64,000 nt of DNA from Chloroflexota bacterium (GTDB taxonomy: Bacteria; Chloroflexota; Dehalococcoidia; Bin125), in contig JAPOXK010000015.1 in NCBI GenBank assembly GCA_026707145.1, positions 101,842 to 165,841 of the forward strand. Direction: 5' to 3'. Numbering within the stretch: the first letter of the stretch is position 1; every line of letters begins with the position of its first letter. This document shows, in pieces, positions 44,985 to 53,632 of the stretch. The notes under the pieces were generated by a model. That model did not search any database. It saw only the letters and a program-made list of their open reading frames with translations, and was not told where the DNA came from. A program made the position numbers and the translations under genes.

Positions 44985-46231
44985 TCGCCAGACCCGCCCT
45001 CGACCTGGAAGCGATCCGTGCCGACTTCCCCATTCTCAACCGGACGGTCAATGGGCATCCCCTGGTCTACTTCGACAACGCCGCCACAACGCAGAAGCCG
45101 CAGGCGGTGATCGACGCGCTGAGCAACTATTACCAGTCCACGAACGCCAACATCCACCGCGGCCTCCACACGCTGGCCGAGGAGGCGACCGCCGCCTATG
45201 AAGGCGTCCGCCACAAAGTCGGAGCACTGATCAACGCGCCGGACCCGCGCAGCGTGATCTTTACCCGCAACACCACGGAGTCCTTGAACCTGCTTGCCTA
45301 CAGTTGGACGCAACGACTCCGGCCCGGCGACGAGATCCTCCTCACGATGATGGAGCATCACTCGAACCTCGTGCCGTGGCAGCTCCTGGCACAGCGAAGC
45401 GGCGCCCGTCTCGTTTTTTTGGACGTCAACGAGGCCGGGGAGCTCGATCTAGCGCAAGCCAAAGAGCGGATCGGGCCGCGGACCAAAGTCGTCGCCGTCG
45501 TACAGATGTCGAATGTGCTCGGCACGATCAATCCCATCGCCGACTTGGCCCAACTGGCGCACAGGGCCGGGGCCGTGTGCATCGTTGACGGCGCGCAAAG
45601 CGTGCCCCACCTGCCAGTCGACGTGCAGACCTTGGACGTCGACTTCCTCGCCTTCTCGTCGCACAAGATGCTCGGCCCGACCGGCGTCGGCGTGCTCTAC
45701 GGCCGACGTGAGCTGTTGGAAGAAATGGGGCCGTTCCTCAGTGGCGGCGAGATGATCAGTGCCGTGACGCCCGAGACCGCGACCTGGGCGGCGCTGCCCC
45801 ACAAGTTCGAGGCGGGCACCCCCAATATTGCGGACGTGATCGCCTTCGGAGCGGCGCTTGATTATCTACAGACGCTCGGGCTCGAAGCGCTACGCGCCCA
45901 CGCGGTGGAGCTGACCGCGTACGCGATGGTACGGATGCACGAGCTTGAGGGGCTCACGATCTACGGCCCCTCCGCGCCCGAGCGTCGCGGCAGCGTCGTG
46001 TCGTTCAACTACTGGGACATTCACGCGCACGACATCAGCACCATCGTCGACCAGCGGGGCGTCGCCCTCCGCGCCGGCCACCACTGTGCGCAACCACTCA
46101 TGCGCACGCTCGGGGTGCCCGCAACGGCGCGCGTGAGCTTCTACCTCTACAACACGCCCGGCGAGGTCGATCTCTTTATCGACGCGCTCCAAGAGGCCGC
46201 CGCGATCTTCGGCCACCGGGATGGCGCCTGA
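44981..46231 (+). CDS. sufS: Cysteine desulfurase SufS
   Basis: This 416-aa PLP enzyme takes sulfur from cysteine. VYFDNAATTQKP opens the fold, FSSHKMLGPTGVGVLYG holds the PLP Lys, and RAGHHCAQPLM has the catalytic Cys of the group II (SufS) type. A longer frame starts within the Rieske gene but has no family match. It is coupled on both sides by 1-4 nt overlaps. Confidence 0.96.
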   Translation: MIARPALDLEAIRADFPILNRTVNGHPLVYFDNAATTQKPQAVIDALSNYYQSTNANIHRGLHTLAEEATAAYEGVRHKVGALINAPDPRSVIFTRNTTESLNLLAYSWTQRLRPGDEILLTMMEHHSNLVPWQLLAQRSGARLVFLDVNEAGELDLAQAKERIGPRTKVVAVVQMSNVLGTINPIADLAQLAHRAGAVCIVDGAQSVPHLPVDVQTLDVDFLAFSSHKMLGPTGVGVLYGRRELLEEMGPFLSGGEMISAVTPETATWAALPHKFEAGTPNIADVIAFGAALDYLQTLGLEALRAHAVELTAYAMVRMHELEGLTIYGPSAPERRGSVVSFNYWDIHAHDISTIVDQRGVALRAGHHCAQPLMRTLGVPATARVSFYLYNTPGEVDLFIDALQEAAAIFGHRDGA

Positions 46232-46752
46232 TGGCCAATCGGGAGGGAGAGCACCCCGTCCATTTCGACGAGCTCTACCGTGAGCTGATCTTGGATCATT
46301 ACCGCAGTCCCAGGAACCAAGGCGATCTCGCGAAGGCCACAGCCGCGGCGGAGGGGATGAACCCCAGTTGCGGTGATGAACTCCGCCTCGGGATCCGGAT
46401 CGCGGATGATATCGTGGAGGATGTGCGCTTCGTGGGGCAGGGCTGCTCCATCAGCCAGGCGTCGAGTTCGATGATGACCGAACAGATCCGCGGACGCTCG
46501 CTGGACGCCGTGGGCGCCATCGCAGACAAGATCCAGCAAATGCTCACCGTCGACGGCTTCGATGTCGACGCGGATGCGGTCGACATCGGGGACCTGGAGG
46601 CCTTGCAGGGCGTCGCCCGCTTCCCCGTCCGCGTCAAGTGCGCATTACTAGCATGGAAGGTGCTGGCGCAAGCCCTGGCAGAAGCGACGGACAGGGAAGT
46701 TGCGGATGATACGGAGATCCAGACGCGTGTCATCCAGCCCGCGAAGCGCTAG
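46231..46752 (+). CDS. sufU: SufU sulfurtransferase/scaffold-like protein
   Basis: This 173-aa SufU has LYRELILDHYRSPRNQGDL and zinc/sulfur ligands in NPSCGDEL, GCSISQASSSMM and VKCALLAW. SufU of Gram-positives is a zinc-dependent sulfur acceptor that activates SufS. The insertion before the third Cys is the SufU rather than IscU type. ATG overlaps the sufS stop by one base. Confidence 0.95.
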   Translation: MANREGEHPVHFDELYRELILDHYRSPRNQGDLAKATAAAEGMNPSCGDELRLGIRIADDIVEDVRFVGQGCSISQASSSMMTEQIRGRSLDAVGAIADKIQQMLTVDGFDVDADAVDIGDLEALQGVARFPVRVKCALLAWKVLAQALAEATDREVADDTEIQTRVIQPAKR

Positions 46753-46764
46753 AGGGAGAATACG

Positions 46765-47088
46765 ATGACCGAAGCCGGCACGCCGGCGCTCGACGAGATT
46801 CGCAGCGTCTTGAAAACTGTCTTCGACCCAGAGATCGGCATCAACATCGTCGACCTCGGTCTCGTTTACGACATCAAGCTGGAGGACGCGGGCAAGACCG
46901 CCGTCATCGCCTACACGCTTACGACGCCCGCCTGCCCCGTGGGGCCGATGCTCCAAGCGCAGATGGAACAGGTCGTGGGGACGGTCGAGGGGATCGATAC
47001 CGTCAAGCTCGATTTGGTTTTCTCGCCGCCTTGGGACCCGCGCGAGATGGCCAGCGACGAAGCCAAATTCGAACTCGGTATCTTCTAG
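46765..47088 (+). CDS. sufT: SufT/MIP18-family Fe-S maturation protein
   Basis: This 107-aa DUF59 protein: VFDPEIGINIVDLGLVYDI and YTLTTPACPVGPMLQAQME are the hallmark segments, the latter with the conserved Cys. SufT proteins help mature or insert Fe-S clusters. It is the last gene of the suf operon, 12 nt after sufU. Confidence 0.93.
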   Translation: MTEAGTPALDEIRSVLKTVFDPEIGINIVDLGLVYDIKLEDAGKTAVIAYTLTTPACPVGPMLQAQMEQVVGTVEGIDTVKLDLVFSPPWDPREMASDEAKFELGIF

Positions 47089-47101
47089 AGTCGCTGGGGA
47101 A

Positions 47102-47129
47102 GGCCGCCACGCCTGCCCGCCCGGCGGCC
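47102..47129 (+). terminator. Hairpin after the suf operon, no T tract
   Basis: GGCCGCC (47102-47108) pairs with GGCGGCC (47123-47129) across a 14-nt loop, 13 nt after sufT. Without a T run it would need Rho, or serve only to protect the 3' end. Confidence 0.35.
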
Positions 47130-47264
47130 GGAAGGGACCTCGCCGCCGCGCGGGCCGGCAAGCGGTAGCGTGCCTTATATGTCCTCGCTAGTCCCCCATC
47201 GCAACAGCGAGCCCGGGAAGAGCACGCGATCGGAGACTTTCGCCGACAGACGCAGCCACGGTCC

Positions 47265-48554
47265 TCAGTGCCAGAACGCGACGTTCACCGGGCTGATCCC
47301 GAAGGGCAGCGAAGGGACACGATGGATCTCCCGTGCGACCCCTTCAAGCGTGTCGATGCCATAGCCGTAAGTGGGCTGACCGTCGCTCAGAATAGCGACG
47401 GTGTAGCGACCGCGGCCGTCCCGATCGGTGACGACGGCGGCACTGTGCACGATCCACTCCAGTGAGTCCGAGTCGGCCCACCAGCCGTTCTTGAAGGCAA
47501 GGCGATCGCTCCTATCGCCGTGGTTGGAGAAGCCCGCGCTCACGCCCCAGCGCTGCGCTTCACTGATGTTCTCCAGCAGGGCAAGCGCATGCCTGCGTGA
47601 CTCTTCGCTGAGCACGCGCCCGGCGCCTACCTCAGCAAAAAGCAGCGCCACGTCTAGCGCGGTCGCGGTCATACCACCCCAATCCCCCTCGACGACCCTG
47701 ATGCGCGGTTCTCCCAGCCCGATCTCGTTCAGCATCCCTCCAACACCGCTGACCCGTCCCGAGCGCACCCAGAGCGCCGTGGTCGCGTCGGCATCACTGA
47801 GGGTGACCATGTCGTGGAGCAACTGCCATTCGGACAGGGTGATCTCAAGGCGCTCCAGACGGGCGCGCTCCAGGAAGGTGACGAGGATCGCGACTTTGCC
47901 GACGCTGGCCAACTCGTAGCGATCTGCGCGGCCGTAGGTATACGCGGAGCCGTCGTTCAGATCGATCACCGCTACACTCACCCGCCCCTCGCGAGTCGCC
48001 AGGAAATCGACGGCTCGCGGCGCCAGCGCCACGAGCGGCTGCTCAATCGCGATACGATCCGCGATCAGGAGCGCGTCGACCGCGGCCGGGGCCGGGGTGG
48101 GGGTGGGGGTGGGGGTGGGGGCAAATTTCGCAGCCCGGCCCAGCGGCAGGCTGGGCGAGTCGGCAGCGGCCGCGCCCGGCGGTCTGACGGCGGTATCGTT
48201 CGCCGTCTCGGGGCCGGTCGCCGCGCGGGATGATTCGCGCTCCTCACTCGCAGGCAGCTCCACAGCAAAGGCGGAGAAGGGCACGGGAACGGCGGCGTCT
48301 GCTCCAACAACCACAGCCGCTCGCGCCAGCCCGTCCGAATCAGCCGTGGCAAGCGCGTCGACCACCAACCCCGCAGTCAGGCCCAACAAGGCGGCGCTGA
48401 CGGGCAGCAGCCTGCTGGCATGCCGCCGGCAGCGCGAGCGCCCCATCCTGCGCGCTCGCAGACTCAGCCCACTGGAGGACGGCCAACCGCGATCCGTCAC
48501 ATACAGGCTCACGCCCCACCACCGGGACGGCGCTGCGACGGGCCAGCCCCTCAT
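47265..48554 (-). CDS. Membrane-anchored beta-lactamase-like serine hydrolase
   Basis: This is a 429-aa protein. Basic residues 33-48 precede a hydrophobic anchor (LLPVSAALLGLTAGLVVDAL). A long Ala/Pro/Ser linker with TPTPTPTP (147-154) leads to a class A beta-lactamase-type domain from ~165. S217xxK220 in ELASVGKVAIL is the nucleophile motif. The SDN motif is SDA (253-255) and KTG is KNG (355-357), so it may be a peptidase or esterase rather than a true lactamase. The LysM-containing protease and this protein both point to an outer glycan layer. Confidence 0.78.
   Translation of the reverse strand: MRGWPVAAPSRWWGVSLYVTDRGWPSSSGLSLRARRMGRSRCRRHASRLLPVSAALLGLTAGLVVDALATADSDGLARAAVVVGADAAVPVPFSAFAVELPASEERESSRAATGPETANDTAVRPPGAAAADSPSLPLGRAAKFAPTPTPTPTPAPAAVDALLIADRIAIEQPLVALAPRAVDFLATREGRVSVAVIDLNDGSAYTYGRADRYELASVGKVAILVTFLERARLERLEITLSEWQLLHDMVTLSDADATTALWVRSGRVSGVGGMLNEIGLGEPRIRVVEGDWGGMTATALDVALLFAEVGAGRVLSEESRRHALALLENISEAQRWGVSAGFSNHGDRSDRLAFKNGWWADSDSLEWIVHSAAVVTDRDGRGRYTVAILSDGQPTYGYGIDTLEGVAREIHRVPSLPFGISPVNVAFWH
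48094..48121 (+). repeat. G-rich hexanucleotide repeat
   Basis: One run of four and four runs of five G separated by single T (unit GGGGGT). It encodes the Thr-Pro linker on the other strand, so length changes stay in frame. The plus strand could fold as a G-quadruplex. Confidence 0.85.
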
Positions 48555-48582
48555 CCGCCGCGATCATTGCCGCCTGAGCCGG

Positions 48583-49827
48583 TCAGACGCGCACTGCGAT
48601 CGAGGGGCGCGGCAGTCGCATCGCCACGAAGAACAGTAGCACCGAAAGACCGAAGCTGCAGATAAACATCGCTAGGGCCCAGTCATAGTCATCCGTCGCA
48701 TCGAAGATGAGGCCGGCGGCGAAGGGGCCCAACAGCTGGAAGAAGGTCCGCATAACCGTCACCACCCCCGCGATCGTCGCGAAATGGCGCAGCCCGAAGG
48801 CGCGCGTCAGCGAGAGCGGCTCCAGCATGAACGGGCCAACGTTGGACCAAGCCCAGAGCACTATGAATGGCGCCACGCCCGTCAGCCCCGGTCCAGCCAG
48901 CAACGACACCATCGCGAGGCCGCCGAGACCCGCCATCACCATTGCCAGGAACTCGAAACTGGGCGTCCGATCGACGAGCCAGCCGCCCGCGAGCCGGGTG
49001 ATTACACCCGCCCCCACCGTGATCACGACAAGCGAGACGGCGAGGCTATTGCTCGCGCCCTCCGACTGATAGAACGGTACGGCGTGGACTACCCAGCCGA
49101 AGGCGCCAAAGAAGAAGAGGCCGATCGCGAACGTCAGCGTCCAAAACAACGGCGTCCGCATCGCGCTCTGGAGGGAGACGCCGGCCAGCACCGTGCGCTC
49201 GACTTGAAGCGGCGCCGGCTCGCCATCCACCAGCGCCCCCACGTCGGCGGGAGCGTCACGGATGACGAAGAGCACCAACGGCAGCATCCAGGCGCCCTGC
49301 AGAGCGCCGGAGAAGATGAAAGCGCCCTGCCAACCGAAGGCGTCGATCATGACTTGCACGATCGGGACCACCACGATCCCCCCGCAAGAGATCCCCACGC
49401 CCAGCAGGCCGATCGCCATGCCGCGGCGGCGATCGAACCAACGGGAGGCGAGCGCCTGGAAGGGAATAAAGTAGGCCAGCGCGATGCCCACGCCCAAAAG
49501 GCCGTTGTAGAAGAGCCACTGCCAAAGAGCGTCCGTAGTGCTCAGCAGCAAGAATCCGCCGACACTGATCAGGACGCCGACGCCGATCACCTCGCGTGGC
49601 CCGCGAATATCCGTCCAGCGTCCGATGAACGGCGATGCCACGCCACCCGTCAGCGCCGCCATCGACGGGCCCAAGGCCACCGCCGCGCGGGACCAGCCAA
49701 ACTGATTTTCTAGCGGCTCCACATAGAGCGTGATCGACCAGATCGCGATCCCGCTCATGATCGCGACCGCCACCATCCCCGTCGCGATCAGCCACCAGCC
49801 ATAGAACACGCGGCGCTCGCCGCGCAC
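48583..49827 (-). CDS. Major facilitator superfamily transporter
   Basis: This 414-aa protein has about 12 hydrophobic segments. The intracellular loop after TM2 (SPFIGRWTDIRGPREV) holds the MFS motif D-x-x-G/R-x-x. The layout resembles monocarboxylate or OFA-type anion exchangers; the substrate cannot be told. No linked metabolic gene is adjacent. It is divergent from the macrodomain gene, with 144 nt between. Confidence 0.85.
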   Translation of the reverse strand: MRGERRVFYGWWLIATGMVAVAIMSGIAIWSITLYVEPLENQFGWSRAAVALGPSMAALTGGVASPFIGRWTDIRGPREVIGVGVLISVGGFLLLSTTDALWQWLFYNGLLGVGIALAYFIPFQALASRWFDRRRGMAIGLLGVGISCGGIVVVPIVQVMIDAFGWQGAFIFSGALQGAWMLPLVLFVIRDAPADVGALVDGEPAPLQVERTVLAGVSLQSAMRTPLFWTLTFAIGLFFFGAFGWVVHAVPFYQSEGASNSLAVSLVVITVGAGVITRLAGGWLVDRTPSFEFLAMVMAGLGGLAMVSLLAGPGLTGVAPFIVLWAWSNVGPFMLEPLSLTRAFGLRHFATIAGVVTVMRTFFQLLGPFAAGLIFDATDDYDWALAMFICSFGLSVLLFFVAMRLPRPSIAVRV

Positions 49828-49971
49828 AACCGCGAGAAAGGACGAGAGAAAGGACAGCGGCGGCTCCCTGACCGCGCCCGGCGTTTACCCGCGCGCGATG
49901 CTCGGGACGGTGGCGCGGACGCCACTATAGAATCGCGGCACCCTCGCAGCCGTGAAGGGGGACACAGGCAC

Positions 49972-50478
49972 ATGACGGACACGCGCATCGACGTGGTGCA
50001 AGGCGACATCACCGAGCAGGAGGTAGATGCGATCGTCAATGCGGCCAACAATCACCTGTGGATGGGCGCGGGAGTCGCGGGGGCGATCGTGCGGCGCGGC
50101 GGTCGCGGCATCGAGAACGAGGCGGTCCGGCAAGGGCCGATCAACGTCAGCCAAGCCGTGGTAACCGGTGGGGGCACCTTGCCGGCCAAACACGTCATTC
50201 ACGCCGCAGTGATGGGCCAAAACCTCCAGACCGACGGCGACACCATCCGTCAGACCACCATCAACGCCCTCAAGTTGGCGGAGAAGCAGGCGCTGCGATC
50301 GGTCGCCTTCCCCGCCTTGGGAACCGGCGTGGGCGGGTTCTCGATAGACGAGTGCGCGCGCATCATGGTGCAGGCGGTGCGAGAACGCTCTGGCACGCCG
50401 GCGAGCCTGCCGGTCGTGTGCTTCGTCCTCTTCGACGCCGCAGCCTATGCTGCTTTCAAGCAGGCTGCATCCCTCTAG
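49972..50478 (+). CDS. Macrodomain (ADP-ribose-binding) protein
   Basis: This 168-aa single macrodomain: VVQGDITEQEVDAIVNAANNHLWMGAGVAGAI holds the ADP-ribose loops, and AFPALGTGVGGFSIDECARIM the second phosphate loop. It resembles the MacroD/Af1521 group, which hydrolyse ADP-ribosyl esters or O-acetyl-ADP-ribose. A TAGAAT box (49927-49932) gives a ~35-nt leader. Possible link to NAD turnover with NrtR is inference. Confidence 0.93.
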   Translation: MTDTRIDVVQGDITEQEVDAIVNAANNHLWMGAGVAGAIVRRGGRGIENEAVRQGPINVSQAVVTGGGTLPAKHVIHAAVMGQNLQTDGDTIRQTTINALKLAEKQALRSVAFPALGTGVGGFSIDECARIMVQAVRERSGTPASLPVVCFVLFDAAAYAAFKQAASL

Positions 50479-50782
50479 CCGGATGCCCAGGCCGGATCCG
50501 CACCCCCGTGTCGCGACGCGCCGATCGGCGCGTCGTCCGGCACACTCCAGGGCGCTCGCGTGCCGCTCATCCGGCGACTGGTACAAGTGGATCGAGGCTG
50601 CTCGTGCGTTACCATTCGCAGGCGCCGGGTAAAGCGACTCAAGCAGCGGTATCTGGCGGTAGGTCGGAGCAGCACGGTGCAGATCCGCCACCCTCCGTCG
50701 TACCCGGCCGCACCGCCCGCACCAAAGTCTGCACCCGCCTACTGGTGGATCGTACGGGCCCCTTGCTGATTCGGAATCAGGC
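50479..50782 (+). other. 304-bp intergenic stretch with a 20-bp palindrome
   Basis: No gene is convincing between the macrodomain and carbonic-anhydrase genes. GACGCGCCGA / TCGGCGCGTC (50515-50534) is a perfect palindrome 37 nt after the macrodomain stop; it could act as an mRNA 3'-end hairpin, though no T run follows. Otherwise nothing recognisable. Confidence 0.5.
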
Positions 50783-51301
50783 GTGATCCGCAGCTATCAG
50801 GGCAAGACTCCGCGCATCGCGGAAGATGCATTCGTCAGCGAAGCGGCCTACGTCGTGGGAGATGTCGAGATCGGCGCCGGCTCATCGGTCTGGCCCGGCG
50901 CGGTCGTGCGCGCCGACTTCGCACCCATCCGAATCGGCAGGAACACGCACATCGAGGACAATTCGACGTTGCACCAAGGCGATCCCATCGACATCGGTGA
51001 CAACGTGACGATCGGACACAATGTCGTCGTGCACTGCCGACGGATCGGCCACAACACGCTGATCGCCAATCACGCCACGCTGCTGGATCGCGCGGAAGTG
51101 GGCGCGGGTTGTGTGGTCGCGGCGGGAGCCGTGCTCCGGCCCGATACCAAGGTGCCCGACGGCTCCTTCGTCGCCGGCGTACCGGCAACGGTGCGGCCCT
51201 TGAGCGAGTCACAGCGAACGCTGGCGCACGACTTCGGCAGCACCTACCGGGAACTGGCCGACAGCTACCGTGCCGAGGGACTGGGCGACCCCCTCCCCTA
51301 G
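50783..51301 (+). CDS. Gamma-class carbonic anhydrase-like protein
   Basis: This 172-aa left-handed beta-helix protein has hexapeptide repeats. AVVRADFAPIRIGRNTHIEDNSTLHQGD, GHNVVVHCRRIGHNTLIANHATLLD keep the Arg/Asp pair and the His residues that bind zinc in the gamma-CA/YrdA group. Many members are of unproved activity. GTG start; it is followed by the adenosyltransferase gene, which has its own promoter. Confidence 0.9.
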   Translation: MIRSYQGKTPRIAEDAFVSEAAYVVGDVEIGAGSSVWPGAVVRADFAPIRIGRNTHIEDNSTLHQGDPIDIGDNVTIGHNVVVHCRRIGHNTLIANHATLLDRAEVGAGCVVAAGAVLRPDTKVPDGSFVAGVPATVRPLSESQRTLAHDFGSTYRELADSYRAEGLGDPLP

Positions 51302-51329
51302 CAGCCGGTCTTCGCGGCGGCGGACAGCT

Positions 51330-51335
51330 TAGAAT
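51330..51335 (+). promoter_or_regulatory. Candidate leaderless -10 box of the adenosyltransferase gene
   Basis: TAGAAT stands exactly 6 nt before ATG 51342, with no Shine-Dalgarno, as expected for a leaderless transcript. Confidence 0.5.
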
Positions 51336-51341
51336 CAAACT

Positions 51342-51905
51342 ATGCCGCACTACACGCGCCAAGGGGATGACGGCACCACGACCCTCTTTGGGGGCGGGCG
51401 CGTGCCCAAGCACCATCCTCAGCCGGAAACGCTCGGCGCCATTGATGAAGCGTCGAGTGCCCTGGGCTTGGCGCGCGCACTGGCCGCCGCGCCCAAGACC
51501 AACGCTTTCGTGAAGGAACTTCAGCAGCGCCTCTACCTGATCATGGCGGAGCTGGCGGTAACGGAGGGAAAAGACGTACCGCAAGAGTTCGTCACAACAG
51601 CGGCCGCCACCGAGCGCCTGGAAGCGATCGCCGCGGAATTGGAGGACGCAGTGCCACCGCCCGCCGCGTTCGTGATCCCCGGCGAGACGCCGGCCGCCGG
51701 CGCGTTCGACCTCGCGCGGACGGTTGTCCGGCGCGCCGAGCGCCAGGTGAGCCGCCTGCGCGATTCCGGACACGCCGTGGACCCCGCGATCCTGCGCTAT
51801 CTCAACCGTGCCTCGTCGGTCTTGTACGATCTGGCGCGCTACGAGGAGCACCACGCCGGGCAGGCCGCGCCGCGCGCGACGCGGCAAGGTACCGTCGACG
51901 GCTGA
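51342..51905 (+). CDS. Cob(I)alamin adenosyltransferase, PduO type
   Basis: This 187-aa enzyme makes adenosylcobalamin from cob(I)alamin and ATP. TRQGDDGTTTLFGGGRVPK is the N-terminal ATP-binding motif and ILRYLNRASSVLYDLARYEE the C-terminal Arg/Asn signature. It ends 8 nt before the propeller gene. No other B12 gene is nearby, so the cofactor is probably made or salvaged elsewhere. Confidence 0.94.
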   Translation: MPHYTRQGDDGTTTLFGGGRVPKHHPQPETLGAIDEASSALGLARALAAAPKTNAFVKELQQRLYLIMAELAVTEGKDVPQEFVTTAAATERLEAIAAELEDAVPPPAAFVIPGETPAAGAFDLARTVVRRAERQVSRLRDSGHAVDPAILRYLNRASSVLYDLARYEEHHAGQAAPRATRQGTVDG

Positions 51906-51913
51906 CCTCCACG

Positions 51914-53131
51914 ATGCGCGCTACCACGCTCGCCTATGTCGCGGACGACGGTACGCTCACGCTGCGTCCGATCGACGAGCACGGCGTCGACGAGCCCGTC
52001 GGCATCGCCTCGGGCAGCGACCGCGAGCAGCTCGTGGGGCCCATTTGGTCTCCGGCCGGCGCGCTCGCAGTAAGCCGCACGGGCCGCGACGCGGAGAAAG
52101 CGTTGACAGGGGAGTTCCAGCTCCACACAACGCAGCAGCGGAGCGGACGTCTGCTGTTTCGGAACCCCCCCAACGCGCCCAACGTCATGGCGCCGGGCGT
52201 CGCGCACTACGCCGCCTGGTCCCACGATGGGCGCCGCGTCGCGCTGGTCGCACCCGGCGCGGAGCAGCTGCAGCTGTATCTCCTGGAGCCGAGTCTGGCG
52301 GATCCGGAGGTGCCGCCCCGCCCGTTGCTCGGCGGCGCCCCGATGTTCCTCGCCTGGTCGCCCGACGACCGGCTCTTAGCAATCCATCGTGGCAACGACC
52401 TTCTCCTGATCGACGCCGCGGCCGTCGAAGCAGGAGCCGAACCCGACGAAGCCCGCCAACCTCTCATCTCCGACGTCCCCACCTACCGCGCGCCCGGCTG
52501 GACCGTGGACGGAGCGAGCATCATCTACGCGGCGCCACGCGCGCAGGCGGGCAATGCACTTTGGACGGTGCGCCGCGACGGAAGCGACCGCAGCGCCATC
52601 GCTGATCTGGACGACGTCACCGCGCTCTCGCGCGCCCCGGCCCGGGATCTCCTGGCACTCGTGACGCTCAGCCCCGCCGTGGCGGCCGGGCATGATCTGC
52701 GGTTGTTGGACCTGCAAGCCGAGACCATCGACCCGATCGAGGCGGGGCCCGTGACGGCGGCGTTCTGGGCGCCGGACGGGAGCGCACTCTATTACTTCGT
52801 GCCCTCCAGCGAGGATGGAGAATACGCGCTGCAGCGGTGGAGACTGGCTGACCGGTCGAGACAGTGGCTGACCCGCTTCCGTCCCAGCGCGCACTTCATG
52901 ACGCTCCTGAGCTTTTACGACCAGTACGCGCACTCACACCACCTGCTGTCGCCGGACGGACGCTGGCTGACGCTGGGAGGCATCGTCCCGAGTAACGGCG
53001 CCGGCGGACGGTTGGGGTTCGCGACACAACCCGGCTGCTACATCCTGCCGGCGGACGGATCCGGGCCTCCGCAACGCATCGCGGCCGCAGAGATCGGCTT
53101 CTTCAGCCCCGTGCCCGGACTGCTAGGCTAA
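51914..53131 (+). CDS. TolB/WD40-like beta-propeller protein
   Basis: This is a 405-aa protein with repeated blade endings: GPIWSPAGALAVSR, YAAWSHDGRRVALV, FLAWSPDDRLLAIH, APGWTVDGASIIYA and AAFWAPDGSALYYF. The WSPDG pattern about every 50-60 residues is that of a six- or seven-blade TolB-like propeller. No signal peptide, so probably cytoplasmic. Function unknown; likely co-transcribed with the adenosyltransferase. Confidence 0.8.
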   Translation: MRATTLAYVADDGTLTLRPIDEHGVDEPVGIASGSDREQLVGPIWSPAGALAVSRTGRDAEKALTGEFQLHTTQQRSGRLLFRNPPNAPNVMAPGVAHYAAWSHDGRRVALVAPGAEQLQLYLLEPSLADPEVPPRPLLGGAPMFLAWSPDDRLLAIHRGNDLLLIDAAAVEAGAEPDEARQPLISDVPTYRAPGWTVDGASIIYAAPRAQAGNALWTVRRDGSDRSAIADLDDVTALSRAPARDLLALVTLSPAVAAGHDLRLLDLQAETIDPIEAGPVTAAFWAPDGSALYYFVPSSEDGEYALQRWRLADRSRQWLTRFRPSAHFMTLLSFYDQYAHSHHLLSPDGRWLTLGGIVPSNGAGGRLGFATQPGCYILPADGSGPPQRIAAAEIGFFSPVPGLLG

Positions 53132-53148
53132 GGTGGACGAGGAAGATC

Positions 53149-53583
53149 ATGCCCTGTGAGGAGGCATCCGCGCGGACGCTGCGCGAGCGCGGCTTCCGTT
53201 TGACGCCGCAGCGTCGCCTGATCCTGGCGGCGCTGCGACACGCGAACGGACACAGCAGCGCCCAAGAGATCCACGACGCGGTCCAAGCCGAATATCCCGA
53301 TGTCGACGCCAGCACGGTCTACCGCACTCTCACCGCGCTCCGCGACGCCGGGCTCGTCAGCGAGACGGACCTCGGCGGCGGCGAGGCCGCATTCGAGTGG
53401 CTCGCGGCGGAGCGGCACCACCACCTGATCTGCCAGCACTGCGGCGAAGCGACCGCGCTAAACCACCGCTATCTCCAACGGCTCGGCGATGCCCTGCACA
53501 CCGATCTCGGGTTCAAGGCCAATCTCGACCACTTCGCCATCTTCGGGACCTGCGCCGCCTGTGCTGGAGCGCGCCCGCCCTAG
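53149..53583 (+). CDS. fur: Fur-family metalloregulator
   Basis: This 144-aa regulator has FRLTPQRRLILAALRHANGHSSAQEIHDAV and DVDASTVYRTLTALRDAGLV forming the winged helix. HHHLICQHCGEA and FGTCAACAGA provide the regulatory HHH site and the structural CxxC/CxxC zinc site. It could be Fur, Zur or PerR; the sequence does not decide. GAGGAAG precedes the ATG. It lies just before the hopanoid cluster. Confidence 0.92.
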   Translation: MPCEEASARTLRERGFRLTPQRRLILAALRHANGHSSAQEIHDAVQAEYPDVDASTVYRTLTALRDAGLVSETDLGGGEAAFEWLAAERHHHLICQHCGEATALNHRYLQRLGDALHTDLGFKANLDHFAIFGTCAACAGARPP

Positions 53584-53632
53584 CCCACAGCCGCCGCGAG
53601 CGCCGTCGACGAACACGCGCGTTGGCGTTACC

